From: CAVRZY01 sp963725415
GTDB lineage: Bacteria; Acidobacteriota; Terriglobia; Bryobacterales; Bryobacteraceae
DNA length: 64,000 nucleotides
Assembly (NCBI GenBank): GCA_963725415.1
Contig: CAVRZY010000178.1
Location: 1 to 64,000, forward strand
Reading direction: 5' to 3'
Shown here: positions 24,598 through 32,859 of the stretch, piece by piece
How positions within the stretch are numbered: the stretch's first letter is position 1
Layout: every line of letters starts with the position of its first letter
Program-made: the position numbers and the translations under genes
The notes under the pieces: model-generated
What the model saw: the letters and a program-made list of their open reading frames with translations, nothing else
Told to the model about the DNA's origin: nothing
The model's database searches: none

Positions 24598-25380
24598 ATG
24601 GACCGAAGATCTTTCATGGAAATGTTAGGAGGCGTGGGAATGATGGCAACCGCTAAGCCCGCTGGGGCCGCGAACGAGCAAAAAACCAGGTTCTATGTGC
24701 TGGACCAGTTTTATCTGAAGAACGGGACCCAACCCGTCCGTATCAATGAGTTCATGAGCAAGGCGTACCTGCCGGTTGTGAGCAAGGTTCACGCCGGTCC
24801 GAGGATCTGCATGGAGGCGCTGGTCGCGACGCACATGCCGCAGTTTGCCCTGATCACCGGGTATCGATCGCTGGAGGAACTGTCGAGTTTGCGCGTCACG
24901 CTGGTGCAGCAAGAGGAATTTCTGAAAGCCTTCCAGAGCTGGGAGAGCGATGCGGAGCCGCCTTACGAGCACTGCACCTCATCCCTGCTGGAGGCGGCCG
25001 AGTATTCGCCCGAGATTGTGCCGCTGGATCCTCCTCCCAAGTCACCGCGCGTACTCGAGCTACGCACCTATCATTCACCCACCTGGCGGCAATTGCGGGC
25101 GCTGCAGGAGCGGTTCAGCGGTTCGGAAATCAAGATTTTCCACCGCTGCGGCGTGCATCCCCTTCTGTACACCACCATGATCTTCGGCGCCAACCTGCCG
25201 AACCTCACCTACCTGATTCCATTTGACAGCTTAGCCGCGCGCGAGAAAGCCTGGGCCGCCTTCGGCGCGGATCCGGAGTGGATCAAGGTGCGCAAGGAAT
25301 CGATCGAAAAGTATGGGCAGATCTCGAGCGTGATCCAGATGTCGTTGTTCAGGGCGACCGCCTATTCGCCGATTCGCTAG
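24598..25380 (+). CDS. Tat-exported NIPSNAP-domain protein
   Basis: A 260-residue protein starting DRRSFMEMLGG, a twin-arginine signal, with cleavage expected after the AKPAGAA region. Two NIPSNAP-type alpha-beta barrels follow: one around FYVLDQFYLKNGTQPVRINEF, the other opening VLELRTYHSPTWRQL and closing with SSVIQMSLFRAT. Biochemical activity of these ferredoxin-like dimers is not established. Genes of this type are very common in Solibacter-like genomes. It is divergent from the propeller phosphoesterase with 34 bases between starts, too little for two separate full promoters. Its last 32 bases overlap the convergent hybrid kinase gene. Confidence 0.84.
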   Translation: MDRRSFMEMLGGVGMMATAKPAGAANEQKTRFYVLDQFYLKNGTQPVRINEFMSKAYLPVVSKVHAGPRICMEALVATHMPQFALITGYRSLEELSSLRVTLVQQEEFLKAFQSWESDAEPPYEHCTSSLLEAAEYSPEIVPLDPPPKSPRVLELRTYHSPTWRQLRALQERFSGSEIKIFHRCGVHPLLYTTMIFGANLPNLTYLIPFDSLAAREKAWAAFGADPEWIKVRKESIEKYGQISSVIQMSLFRATAYSPIR

Positions 25381-27118
25381 CGGCAGCTTCCTGACACTCG
25401 CATCCGGGCACCCAGCGGCGAACCACCTCGCAGAGCTCCTGTACGTGAACGGGCTTGCTGATGTAATCGTCCATGCCCGCGGTGAGGCATCTCTCCCGAT
25501 CGCCGGCCAGGGCGTTGGCCGTCATGGCGATGATAGGGGTGTGGCGGAGGGCGCCTTCCAGCCGGCGAATCTCCGCGGTGGCTTCAAAGCCATCCATCTC
25601 GGGCATCTGCACGTCCATCAGAACTAGATCGTAATGCGTCCCGGCGAGGGCGGCCAGGGCGTGTTTCCCATCCGACACTACGTCCGCCCGGTAACCGGCC
25701 CTCTCCAACATGCGCAGGGCGATTTTCTGGTTGACCAGGTTGTCCTCCGCCAATAGAACCCGGCAGGAGGCCGGCCGGCGATTGGGATCAGCGGGGGGCA
25801 GTCCGGACTTGACTGCCTGCATCTGCTCCGGATGCTGGGCTGGCTGTCCCTGGAACACTGCGGTGAACCAGAACAGGCTGCCCCGGCCGGGCTGGCTCTC
25901 GACGCCGATCTGGCCCCCCATCATCTCGACCAATTGCCTGGAAATCGCCAGTCCCAGGCCGGCGCCCCGGTACTTGCGGGTCGAGGAACCGTCGCCCTGC
26001 ACGAAGCTCTGAAAAAGTCGGGACTGCTGCTCGGGAGCAATGCCAATCCCGGTGTCCCGGACCGAGAATCGGGCCGTCACGGTCTGGGGGGTCTGACGGG
26101 CCAGTTCGGTCCGAATTACCACCTCCCCTCGCTCCGTGAATTTCAGCGCGTTGCCCGTCAGGTTCATCAGGATCTGCCGCAACCGTCCCGGATCGCCGCG
26201 CACCACACGGGGCAGGGCGGAATCCGTACCACATGAAAGGCTTAAGCCCTTGGCCTGCGCCCGGGGGGCTAGCGCCGTGGTCACCTCCTGAAGCAGCAGG
26301 ACCGGATCGAAGGGGGTGCACTCGAATCTCAGCTTTCCAGCCTCCAGCTCCGAGATGTCAAGGATATCGCTGATCAGACGCAGCAGGTCTTCGGCGGAAT
26401 GGCGCAGGCCCTCGACGCACTCGCGCTGCTTCGGCTCCAGCGCGGTGCTCAGCAGCAACTGGCTCATCCCCAGCACCCCGTTGAGGGGCGTTCGGACCTC
26501 GTGGCTCATGTTGGCCAGAAACCGGCTCTTGAGTTGCGTGGCTTCGTGGGCCGCCGCCAGGGCGGCCTTCAATTCCTCGTTCTTGCGCTGGATCTCTTCT
26601 GCCTGCCGCTGGGCTTCGTGCTCAGCCCGCCTGCGTTCGGTAATATCCAGCAAAGCGGTACGAATCCCTATGATGTTCCCTCTGAGGTCGCGGATCAGGT
26701 TTTCGTGGACTTCCACCGTGGCAGTGGTCCCGTCGTGGCGAACGCAGTCACGCTGACCGGGGGCCAGCGGCATGTTCCCCGCCAGCTTTCTTCGGACCGC
26801 TTCGCGACTGGCTTCCCGCTCTTCCGGGGTCGCCAACTCCCAGACGCGGCGGCCGAGAATTTCCGAGGCCTCCAGCCCGAACAGTCTGCACTCGGCGCGG
26901 TTCACGCGGCGCACGATTCCTTGCCGGTCAATCTCGTGATAGGCGATGGGAGCGTCCTGGAACAAACAGCGGAACTGTTCCTTGACCCCCCACAGACTCT
27001 TCCCCTTGCCCAGGTAGAAAACCAGCCCGGCCAGCAGGCAGCAGCACACTACTCCGATCAGGATTCCGCTCAGCAGGACCAACATGCCAGTCCGGAGCCG
27101 CAGCAGGCCCCTATCCAC
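25349..27118 (-). CDS. Hybrid sensor histidine kinase (TM-PAS-HisKA-HATPase-REC)
   Basis: A 589-residue membrane sensor. The helix near residues 12-36 (LVLLSGILIGVVCCCLLAG) is the only anchor, so sensing is likely cytoplasmic through the PAS domain at about 45-165 (FQDAPIAYHEID, GRRVWEL). The H-box is FLANMSHEVRTPLNG (His near residue 212), followed by N-box MNLTGNALKFT, DTGIGIAPE, and GAGLGLAISRQLV. The C-terminal receiver (about 455-575) carries LLAEDNLVNQ and the phospho-acceptor Asp in LVLMDVQMPEMDG. No Hpt or DNA-binding output is attached, so phosphate probably passes to a partner elsewhere. It overlaps the NIPSNAP gene tail by 32 bases. Confidence 0.94.
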   Translation of the reverse strand: MDRGLLRLRTGMLVLLSGILIGVVCCCLLAGLVFYLGKGKSLWGVKEQFRCLFQDAPIAYHEIDRQGIVRRVNRAECRLFGLEASEILGRRVWELATPEEREASREAVRRKLAGNMPLAPGQRDCVRHDGTTATVEVHENLIRDLRGNIIGIRTALLDITERRRAEHEAQRQAEEIQRKNEELKAALAAAHEATQLKSRFLANMSHEVRTPLNGVLGMSQLLLSTALEPKQRECVEGLRHSAEDLLRLISDILDISELEAGKLRFECTPFDPVLLLQEVTTALAPRAQAKGLSLSCGTDSALPRVVRGDPGRLRQILMNLTGNALKFTERGEVVIRTELARQTPQTVTARFSVRDTGIGIAPEQQSRLFQSFVQGDGSSTRKYRGAGLGLAISRQLVEMMGGQIGVESQPGRGSLFWFTAVFQGQPAQHPEQMQAVKSGLPPADPNRRPASCRVLLAEDNLVNQKIALRMLERAGYRADVVSDGKHALAALAGTHYDLVLMDVQMPEMDGFEATAEIRRLEGALRHTPIIAMTANALAGDRERCLTAGMDDYISKPVHVQELCEVVRRWVPGCECQEAAASESANRRSP

Positions 27119-27222
27119 CTAATCGGCTCTGGTGATTGAATGGTTTAGGGAAAAAACGCGCCGCTGGCCGCCTCAGCCCCTTGCCTCCCCCTGTTTCGTT
27201 GAGCGGGCTAATGCGGGAAGGG

Positions 27223-27284
27223 TAATTCGGGGACAGGCCAGGAATTTCGCAAAAGCGGCGAAATTCCCGCCTGTCCCCGAATTA
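27223..27284. repeat. 62-base hairpin with GGACAGGC...GCCTGTCC core and aaaagc loop
   Basis: The left arm reads taattcggggacaggc plus ggaatttcgc; the right arm mirrors it as gcgaaattcc plus gcctgtccccgaatta, around the loop aaaagc. Only one or two bases are unpaired. It sits in the 227-base gap between the divergent hybrid kinase and PDZ-kinase genes. Core and loop match the element at 18979-19080, but the outer arms differ and no flanking direct repeat is seen. Confidence 0.8.
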
Positions 27285-27345
27285 CGCGAATTGCGATGCT
27301 TGATATAATCGCCTCGTATCTCCTGCCGGAAGCGGGTGCAATTCC

Positions 27346-30129
27346 ATGCCGGGCAAGATCAGGCCGTGGTGGATTTTCGTGGTGGCGGCGTCCTATCTGG
27401 CCTACTTTGCCTTACTGTTCTACTGCGCCTTGAGGGGGCCTGGGGAGCCGGGGATCACGGCCGAGTTCGAGGGCGGGCGTATGCTGGTGCAGGCGGTAGC
27501 TTTGAACTCGCCAGCAGAGCGCGCCGGGGTGCAACCGGGAGATCGCGTAGTGGCGGCGGATGGGTTTGCCATCCGGACCCGTTTCGACTGGATGGCCGTC
27601 GGCAGCAACTGGGAAGCGGACCGACCGGCACGGCTGGAGATCGAGCGCGGGGGCAAGCCGTTCCAAGTGGCGCTGGCGTTTCCGAAACGTTCCTGGGCCG
27701 ATTGGGGCGCCAGTGGAGCGCTGGTGGGACTGGTGCTTTGGGGCCTCCGCCTGACCACCTTGGGGCTGGCTCTGCTGATCGTTTTTCGCCGTCCCCAGCA
27801 CCTCATTGCCCGGGTGGGCGCATGGTTCATGGCCACCGCGGCGGTCTCCGCAGTTGTAGTGCTGCCCGGCACAGCCGTGACCTGGCGGCATTTGCCCGCT
27901 TTACTGGGGGGATTGCTCTGGATTCCCGCCCTCAGCACGTTTTCGTTGGCCGCGATCTTCTTTACTTTCTTTGCCCTGTTTCCCCGTAACGTGTTCCGGC
28001 GCCGCTGGATCTGGGTGGTGGTCTGGATACCGGCGCTGGTCGAACTGCGCTGGCTTGGCGGCTACCTCTACTCGGCGGTCTACCAGCCGGAACGCGCCGT
28101 CGGCATCCTCCCGGATTGGATCCTACCAGTGTTCAGCGCGACGTTTCTTGCCTACCTGGCGGGTGGGATTGCGGTTCTGGGCGTGAACTACGGGCGGTTG
28201 CGGGAGGCGGGCGAGCGGCGGCGCATGCGCCTGTTGGGAGTGGGCGCGGTGGTGGGATGGCTGGCTGTTCTGCCGCTCGTCGTGTTCGACTGGTGGGGGT
28301 CCGCCTCCAGCCTGGGGCCGGCGTTCTTCTCCTCGCCCGTGGCCCTGGTTGCCGCGGCGGTGTTTTTGGTCTGCCTGCTGTCGTTGAGTTACGCCCTGCT
28401 GCGCAAGCGCGTGTTCGGCATCGGCGTGATGATTCGCCAAGGGTTGCAGTACGCGCTGGCGCGGCGGGTGCTGCTGTCGCTGGCGCCAGCGCTGGGGGTT
28501 CTGCTGATCATCGATTTGCTGGTGCACGGCGATCAGCCACTGATGGGTATTTTGCAGGCGCGCGGCTGGATCTACCTGGTGCTGGGCGTGCTGGCGCTGG
28601 TGGCCCAGGCCCGGCGGCAGCGCTGGCTGGAGGCGCTGGACCGGCGCTTCTTCCGCGAGCGCTACGATGCTCAGCGGCTGCTGCGCGAGGTGGTCGAACA
28701 GGTGCGCCAGGCGGGCAGCTTTGAACGCATGGCGCCACGCGTGGTGGCTCAAATCGAGGCGGCCCTGCATCCGGAATTCGTGGCGCTGCTGGTGCGCGAG
28801 CCGCGCGAATCCACTTATCGCACCCTGGCCGCAGCGCCCGCCGGGCAGGCGCCGCCGCCCTTGGCGGCCGAGAGCAAGCTGATGGCCCTGGTGCGGGTGC
28901 TGGGCAAGCCGCTGGAGATGTCGCTCAGTTCAGCCGGCTGGCTCCGGGAGCAGTTGCCCCACGAAGATACCGACTTTGTCCGCCAGGCGCGCATCGAGTT
29001 GCTGGTACCCATTGCCAATGAGCCAGGGGGCACGGAAGCGTTGCTGGCGGTGGGTTTCAAACGGTCGGAGGAACCCTACACCAGCGAGGACCGCGACCTG
29101 CTGGTGGCCATTGCCACCAGCCTGGCGCTGCTGCTAGAGAGGCCAACGCCTCCCTCGGGCGCGTTGCCCGCGCGGGTGAGCGACTCCTTTCAGGAGTGCC
29201 CGGAGTGTGGCATCTGCTATGACACCGGCCCGGCAACGTGCGCCCAAGACGGCGCGCCCCTCACACCCAGGCCCTTGCCCCGGCTGCTGGTGGCGCGCTA
29301 CCGGCTGGAGCGATGCCTGGGGCGGGGCGGCATGGGGACGGTGTACGAGGCCACCGACCTGGCGCTGGAGCGGCGTGTGGCCGCCAAGCTGATCCACGAC
29401 GACCTGGTTGGCAGCGCTTCCGCAGCCGAACGCTTCCGGCGCGAAGCGCGGGCCGCGGCGGCCTTCACCCATCCCAACATTGTGACCGTGCATGATTTCG
29501 GCGTGGTGGCGGGCACGCGCGCCTTTCTGGTTATGGAACTGCTGGATGGCGTGACCCTGCGCCAGGAATTGCGGCGAACCACGCGCCTGCCGGCCTCCCG
29601 GGTGCGCGAAATTCTGTGCGGCGTCTGTGAAGCTGTCGAGGCCGCACACCGCCGGCAGTTGATCCACCGCGATCTGAAGCCGGAGAACATCTTCCTGACC
29701 CGCGCCGAAACCGGGGAGGTTCCCAAGGTGCTGGATTTTGGAGTGGTCAAGTCCTTGGGCCCCATTGCAGCCACGGGCGCATCCACCCAAACCTTGGTGG
29801 AGACCGGCGCTGGCGTGCTGGTGGGCACGCTGCGATATATGGCGCCCGAGCAGTTACTGGGCGAGGCGCCCCAGCCGGCCTGGGATCTGTGGGCCGTGGC
29901 GGTAGTGACCTACGAGATGTTAACAGGCGCTTACCCGTTCGCAGGCACCACCCGCGCCGAGTGGCACAGGGCCGTGCTGGCCGGCCGCTTCACGCCCCTC
30001 ACGGCGCACCTACCGGCGGCCCCGGCGCGCTGGGAAGAGTTCTTCGCGCGCGCCTTGTCATCGGACCCCAAGCGTCGCCCGCACTCTGCGCGCTCGTTGT
30101 TCTCGGAATTCGAGCGGGCGTTGGGATAG
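27346..30129 (+). CDS. Multi-domain Ser/Thr protein kinase: PDZ, membrane helices, GAF, zinc ribbon, kinase
   Basis: A 927-residue membrane kinase. A first helix (IFVVAASYLAYFALLFYCAL) leads to a PDZ-like domain (ALNSPAERAGVQPGDRVVAADG, about residues 45-105). About eight helices follow to residue 420, then a GAF-like region (about 450-620). A CPECGICYDTGPATC zinc-ribbon stretch precedes the kinase. Kinase motifs are complete: GRGGMGTVY (P-loop), VAAKLI (Lys), IHRDLKPENIF (catalytic loop), LDFGVVKS (DFG) and MAPEQLL. It presumably phosphorylates cytoplasmic proteins in response to membrane or ligand signals. The order PDZ-membrane-GAF-kinase in one chain is uncommon. It is convergent with a second kinase gene 25 bases away. 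Confidence 0.9.
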   Translation: MPGKIRPWWIFVVAASYLAYFALLFYCALRGPGEPGITAEFEGGRMLVQAVALNSPAERAGVQPGDRVVAADGFAIRTRFDWMAVGSNWEADRPARLEIERGGKPFQVALAFPKRSWADWGASGALVGLVLWGLRLTTLGLALLIVFRRPQHLIARVGAWFMATAAVSAVVVLPGTAVTWRHLPALLGGLLWIPALSTFSLAAIFFTFFALFPRNVFRRRWIWVVVWIPALVELRWLGGYLYSAVYQPERAVGILPDWILPVFSATFLAYLAGGIAVLGVNYGRLREAGERRRMRLLGVGAVVGWLAVLPLVVFDWWGSASSLGPAFFSSPVALVAAAVFLVCLLSLSYALLRKRVFGIGVMIRQGLQYALARRVLLSLAPALGVLLIIDLLVHGDQPLMGILQARGWIYLVLGVLALVAQARRQRWLEALDRRFFRERYDAQRLLREVVEQVRQAGSFERMAPRVVAQIEAALHPEFVALLVREPRESTYRTLAAAPAGQAPPPLAAESKLMALVRVLGKPLEMSLSSAGWLREQLPHEDTDFVRQARIELLVPIANEPGGTEALLAVGFKRSEEPYTSEDRDLLVAIATSLALLLERPTPPSGALPARVSDSFQECPECGICYDTGPATCAQDGAPLTPRPLPRLLVARYRLERCLGRGGMGTVYEATDLALERRVAAKLIHDDLVGSASAAERFRREARAAAAFTHPNIVTVHDFGVVAGTRAFLVMELLDGVTLRQELRRTTRLPASRVREILCGVCEAVEAAHRRQLIHRDLKPENIFLTRAETGEVPKVLDFGVVKSLGPIAATGASTQTLVETGAGVLVGTLRYMAPEQLLGEAPQPAWDLWAVAVVTYEMLTGAYPFAGTTRAEWHRAVLAGRFTPLTAHLPAAPARWEEFFARALSSDPKRRPHSARSLFSEFERALG

Positions 30130-30154
30130 ACGACTGCCAAGCCTGTTTGGTCCC

Positions 30155-32827
30155 TTACCGGAAGTTCTCCACCAGCATCAGGTCGCTGCCTCGGGATTCG
30201 GTCAGCGCAACCAGCATGGCGCGACGATCCGGCGAAACCGTGATGCCAAACGGGTCCTTGTCAACCGTCGCGACCGCTTGCGTCTTTCCATCGGCGAAAC
30301 GGTAGAACTCAATGCGATACTCACTCGGAGAGACCGGCCTGGGAACATAGTAGATTCCCTCGTGTACCACCTGAAAGTTGGACCAAAAGTAGAGGGAGTC
30401 CAGGACCTGCACTTCCTCCCCACCCACGACCGGGACCTTCCACAGGCTGGTGGGGCCGTTCTCCTTTGCGTAATAAAGAAACTTACCGTCGGGGGATTCC
30501 AGTGCGGAAAACCCGCCGTTTTTGGTCACCTGGATGGCTTGTCCCCCGGTACCCTCTGGCTGGGCGGGCGTTTTCCAAATCTCGAACCGGCCGCTGCGGC
30601 TGGAGACAAAGTAGATCCACTTGCCGTCGTGCAACCAGCTTGGCGTGACGTCCGCGGCCGGGTCCGTAGTCAGGCGGCGTGGCTTGCCACCGCTGGCATC
30701 GACGACAAAGATGTCGGTATTCCCTTCAGGACGCGAGTCAAAAGCAATCTGGCTGCCGTCCGGCGACCAGCGTGGGGCCCCCGTGTGCACCCCAAAGGAA
30801 GTGAGCTGCACGAGGTTGGACCCGTCGCTATCCGCGATCCAGATCTCAAAGTTGCCCGAGCGGGCGGAGCCAAAGACGATTCTCTTTCCGTCCGGGGAAA
30901 ACTGGGGGAACTGATCGGTCTCGGAAGAGGAGATAAATCTGACCGGCGGGTCGAGTTTAGCGCCGGGGCGTGGAAGTTCCAGCCGCCAGATGTCGCGATC
31001 GCTCGTCGACCGTACATAGGCCAGACGGTCGCCCTGGTGCGAGATGGTAAGTTGGTAGCCGACCTGTCCCATGGTGGCGAGCGGCTTTGGCGACGCGGAG
31101 CCGGAGGCGGCAATCCTCCACAGGCCGGGGGAACCACCCCGGCTGGACCAAAAAATGATCTCGCGCCCATCCGGATTCCAAACAGGGCTGCCTGTGGCAA
31201 CGTTATCAAATGTGAGGCGCCTCGGTTCCCCTTTCGGGGTGTAATCCGCCGCCAGTGACAAAAGGTAGAGATCACTGACGCCATAGCCCCTGTGTCGGAT
31301 GAAAGCCAGGCTGCGGCCGTCCGGCGAAGGGGTCATTCCGACGTCGCCGAGAGCGCTCGGCGCAGGAGTTGTCAACCTGCGCCTCTCACCGCTGTCCACC
31401 GCAAGCAGGAACAGGCCATGCGGCCCCCCGGCCGAGACGGTATCAGAGATGATCAGCCCTCTGTTGTCCGGTGTCCAGGCCAGGAACGGCCCGCGCATTA
31501 CCGGATGCGCCGCAACCTCTACCAGCCTGCGCTCCCGGCCGCCCAGGGCCGGGATGATGAGCACCTCGTATTTCTGCCCGAGCCGCGCTCGCAGGAACGC
31601 AATCCAGCCGCCGTCGGGCGACCAGGCAGGGTTTATGTCGGGAGCCGGATGTTTGGTCAGACGCAGCGGCTCCCCAGCGCCGATCAGTTTTCTATAGATG
31701 TCCGTGTTGTCCCGCTTTTCCCCATCCCAGGAAAACACCACCTCTTTGCCGTCAGGGGAAAACGACGGGTGTGACTCGTTACCTGGATAGCTGGTGAGCG
31801 GCACCACTCTCAGCGGAGGCTGCGCCGGTTCGGTAGTTCGAGAGAATCGCCAGACGGCCAAGCTCGCAATGACCAGGACAGGGACCAGCGCGGCAGCCCA
31901 CACGAACTTGCGAGGGCGCCGCTTTGCTGAAACGCCTGGCGCCGCGCCCGCGAGCTGGCCGGAATCCGATTCCTGTTTCAGTTCCTCCAGCGCGATCTTC
32001 ACGTCGTCCATGTGCTGAAAGCGCCGGTTGAGATCCTTCCGCAGGCAACGCGTGATCAGCTTCTCCAGCTCGCGCGGCAGACTCTCAATGATTTCGCTGG
32101 CTGGCTTCGGCTCCTCCTTGAGAATCGCGGTCAGGGTGGAAATTCTCGAGTCCCCTTGAAAGGCCCGCTGCCCCGTCAGCATCTCGTAAAGCAGCGCCCC
32201 GAAACTGAAAATGTCCGAGCGCGCATCCAGCTTCTTGCCTTCCACCTGCTCCGGGGACATGTAGGCCACCGTGCCCACGATAGTGCCCTCTTCGGTCCGG
32301 GGCGCAGCGCCCGCCGCCACCGTCAGCGTCTCGGCAAACTCGCCGCCTTCCACCCGTTCGGTCAGCTTGGCCAGGCCGAAGTCCAGAAGCTTGACCAGGC
32401 CTTGCTGAGTGAGCATCACGTTTGCCGGCTTGAGGTCCCGATGGATGAGGTGCGCGGCGTGCGCCGTTGCCAGCGCGTCAGCAATCTGCACGGCGTACTT
32501 GAGGGTCTCCCCCAGCTCCAGTCCCTTGCGGCCCACTAAATGATCCAGCGTCTTGCCCGCCACGAACTCCATCGCAATAAAGTCCACACCGCGCGCAGTA
32601 TCAATGTCGTGGACCGTAATGATGTTGGGATGATTAAGGGCCGAAGCGGCTTGCGCCTCCTGAACGAAGCGCCGCTTGCGTTCCGGGTCGGCGACGGATT
32701 CCGGACGCAAGACCTTGATGGCGACGGGGCGGTTGAGGTGGCTGTCAAAAGCGCGGTACACCACGCCCATGCCGCCTTCGCCGAGCTTGGATTCGATGCG
32801 GTAGTGCGCCAGCGTCTGGCCGATCAT
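30155..32827 (-). CDS. Ser/Thr protein kinase with C-terminal TolB/PD40 beta-propeller
   Basis: An 890-residue Pkn-type kinase of the layout multiplied in Acidobacteria. The kinase domain (about residues 8-265) has GEGGMGVVY, VAIKVL, LIHRDLKPANVML, LLDFGLAKL and YMSPEQVEG. One membrane helix (VWAAALVPVLVIASLAVW, near residue 310) separates it from a periplasmic propeller with repeated SPDGKxIxF blades (for example HPSFSPDGKEVVFSWDG, FPQFSPDGKRIVFGSARSG). The propeller probably senses something in the periplasm. It lies 32 bases after the secreted kinase-like gene on the same strand, so the three genes from 35819 down to 30155 may form one operon. Confidence 0.93.
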   Translation of the reverse strand: MIGQTLAHYRIESKLGEGGMGVVYRAFDSHLNRPVAIKVLRPESVADPERKRRFVQEAQAASALNHPNIITVHDIDTARGVDFIAMEFVAGKTLDHLVGRKGLELGETLKYAVQIADALATAHAAHLIHRDLKPANVMLTQQGLVKLLDFGLAKLTERVEGGEFAETLTVAAGAAPRTEEGTIVGTVAYMSPEQVEGKKLDARSDIFSFGALLYEMLTGQRAFQGDSRISTLTAILKEEPKPASEIIESLPRELEKLITRCLRKDLNRRFQHMDDVKIALEELKQESDSGQLAGAAPGVSAKRRPRKFVWAAALVPVLVIASLAVWRFSRTTEPAQPPLRVVPLTSYPGNESHPSFSPDGKEVVFSWDGEKRDNTDIYRKLIGAGEPLRLTKHPAPDINPAWSPDGGWIAFLRARLGQKYEVLIIPALGGRERRLVEVAAHPVMRGPFLAWTPDNRGLIISDTVSAGGPHGLFLLAVDSGERRRLTTPAPSALGDVGMTPSPDGRSLAFIRHRGYGVSDLYLLSLAADYTPKGEPRRLTFDNVATGSPVWNPDGREIIFWSSRGGSPGLWRIAASGSASPKPLATMGQVGYQLTISHQGDRLAYVRSTSDRDIWRLELPRPGAKLDPPVRFISSSETDQFPQFSPDGKRIVFGSARSGNFEIWIADSDGSNLVQLTSFGVHTGAPRWSPDGSQIAFDSRPEGNTDIFVVDASGGKPRRLTTDPAADVTPSWLHDGKWIYFVSSRSGRFEIWKTPAQPEGTGGQAIQVTKNGGFSALESPDGKFLYYAKENGPTSLWKVPVVGGEEVQVLDSLYFWSNFQVVHEGIYYVPRPVSPSEYRIEFYRFADGKTQAVATVDKDPFGITVSPDRRAMLVALTESRGSDLMLVENFR

Positions 32828-32859
32828 TGGAATTGGTTACCGCGCCGCGTGCCGCCAGC

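Noticed and set aside
23253..24656. 467-codon plus-strand frame opposite the propeller phosphoesterase
   Set aside because: Shadow frame; the opposite strand has a signal peptide, propeller blades and catalytic motifs.
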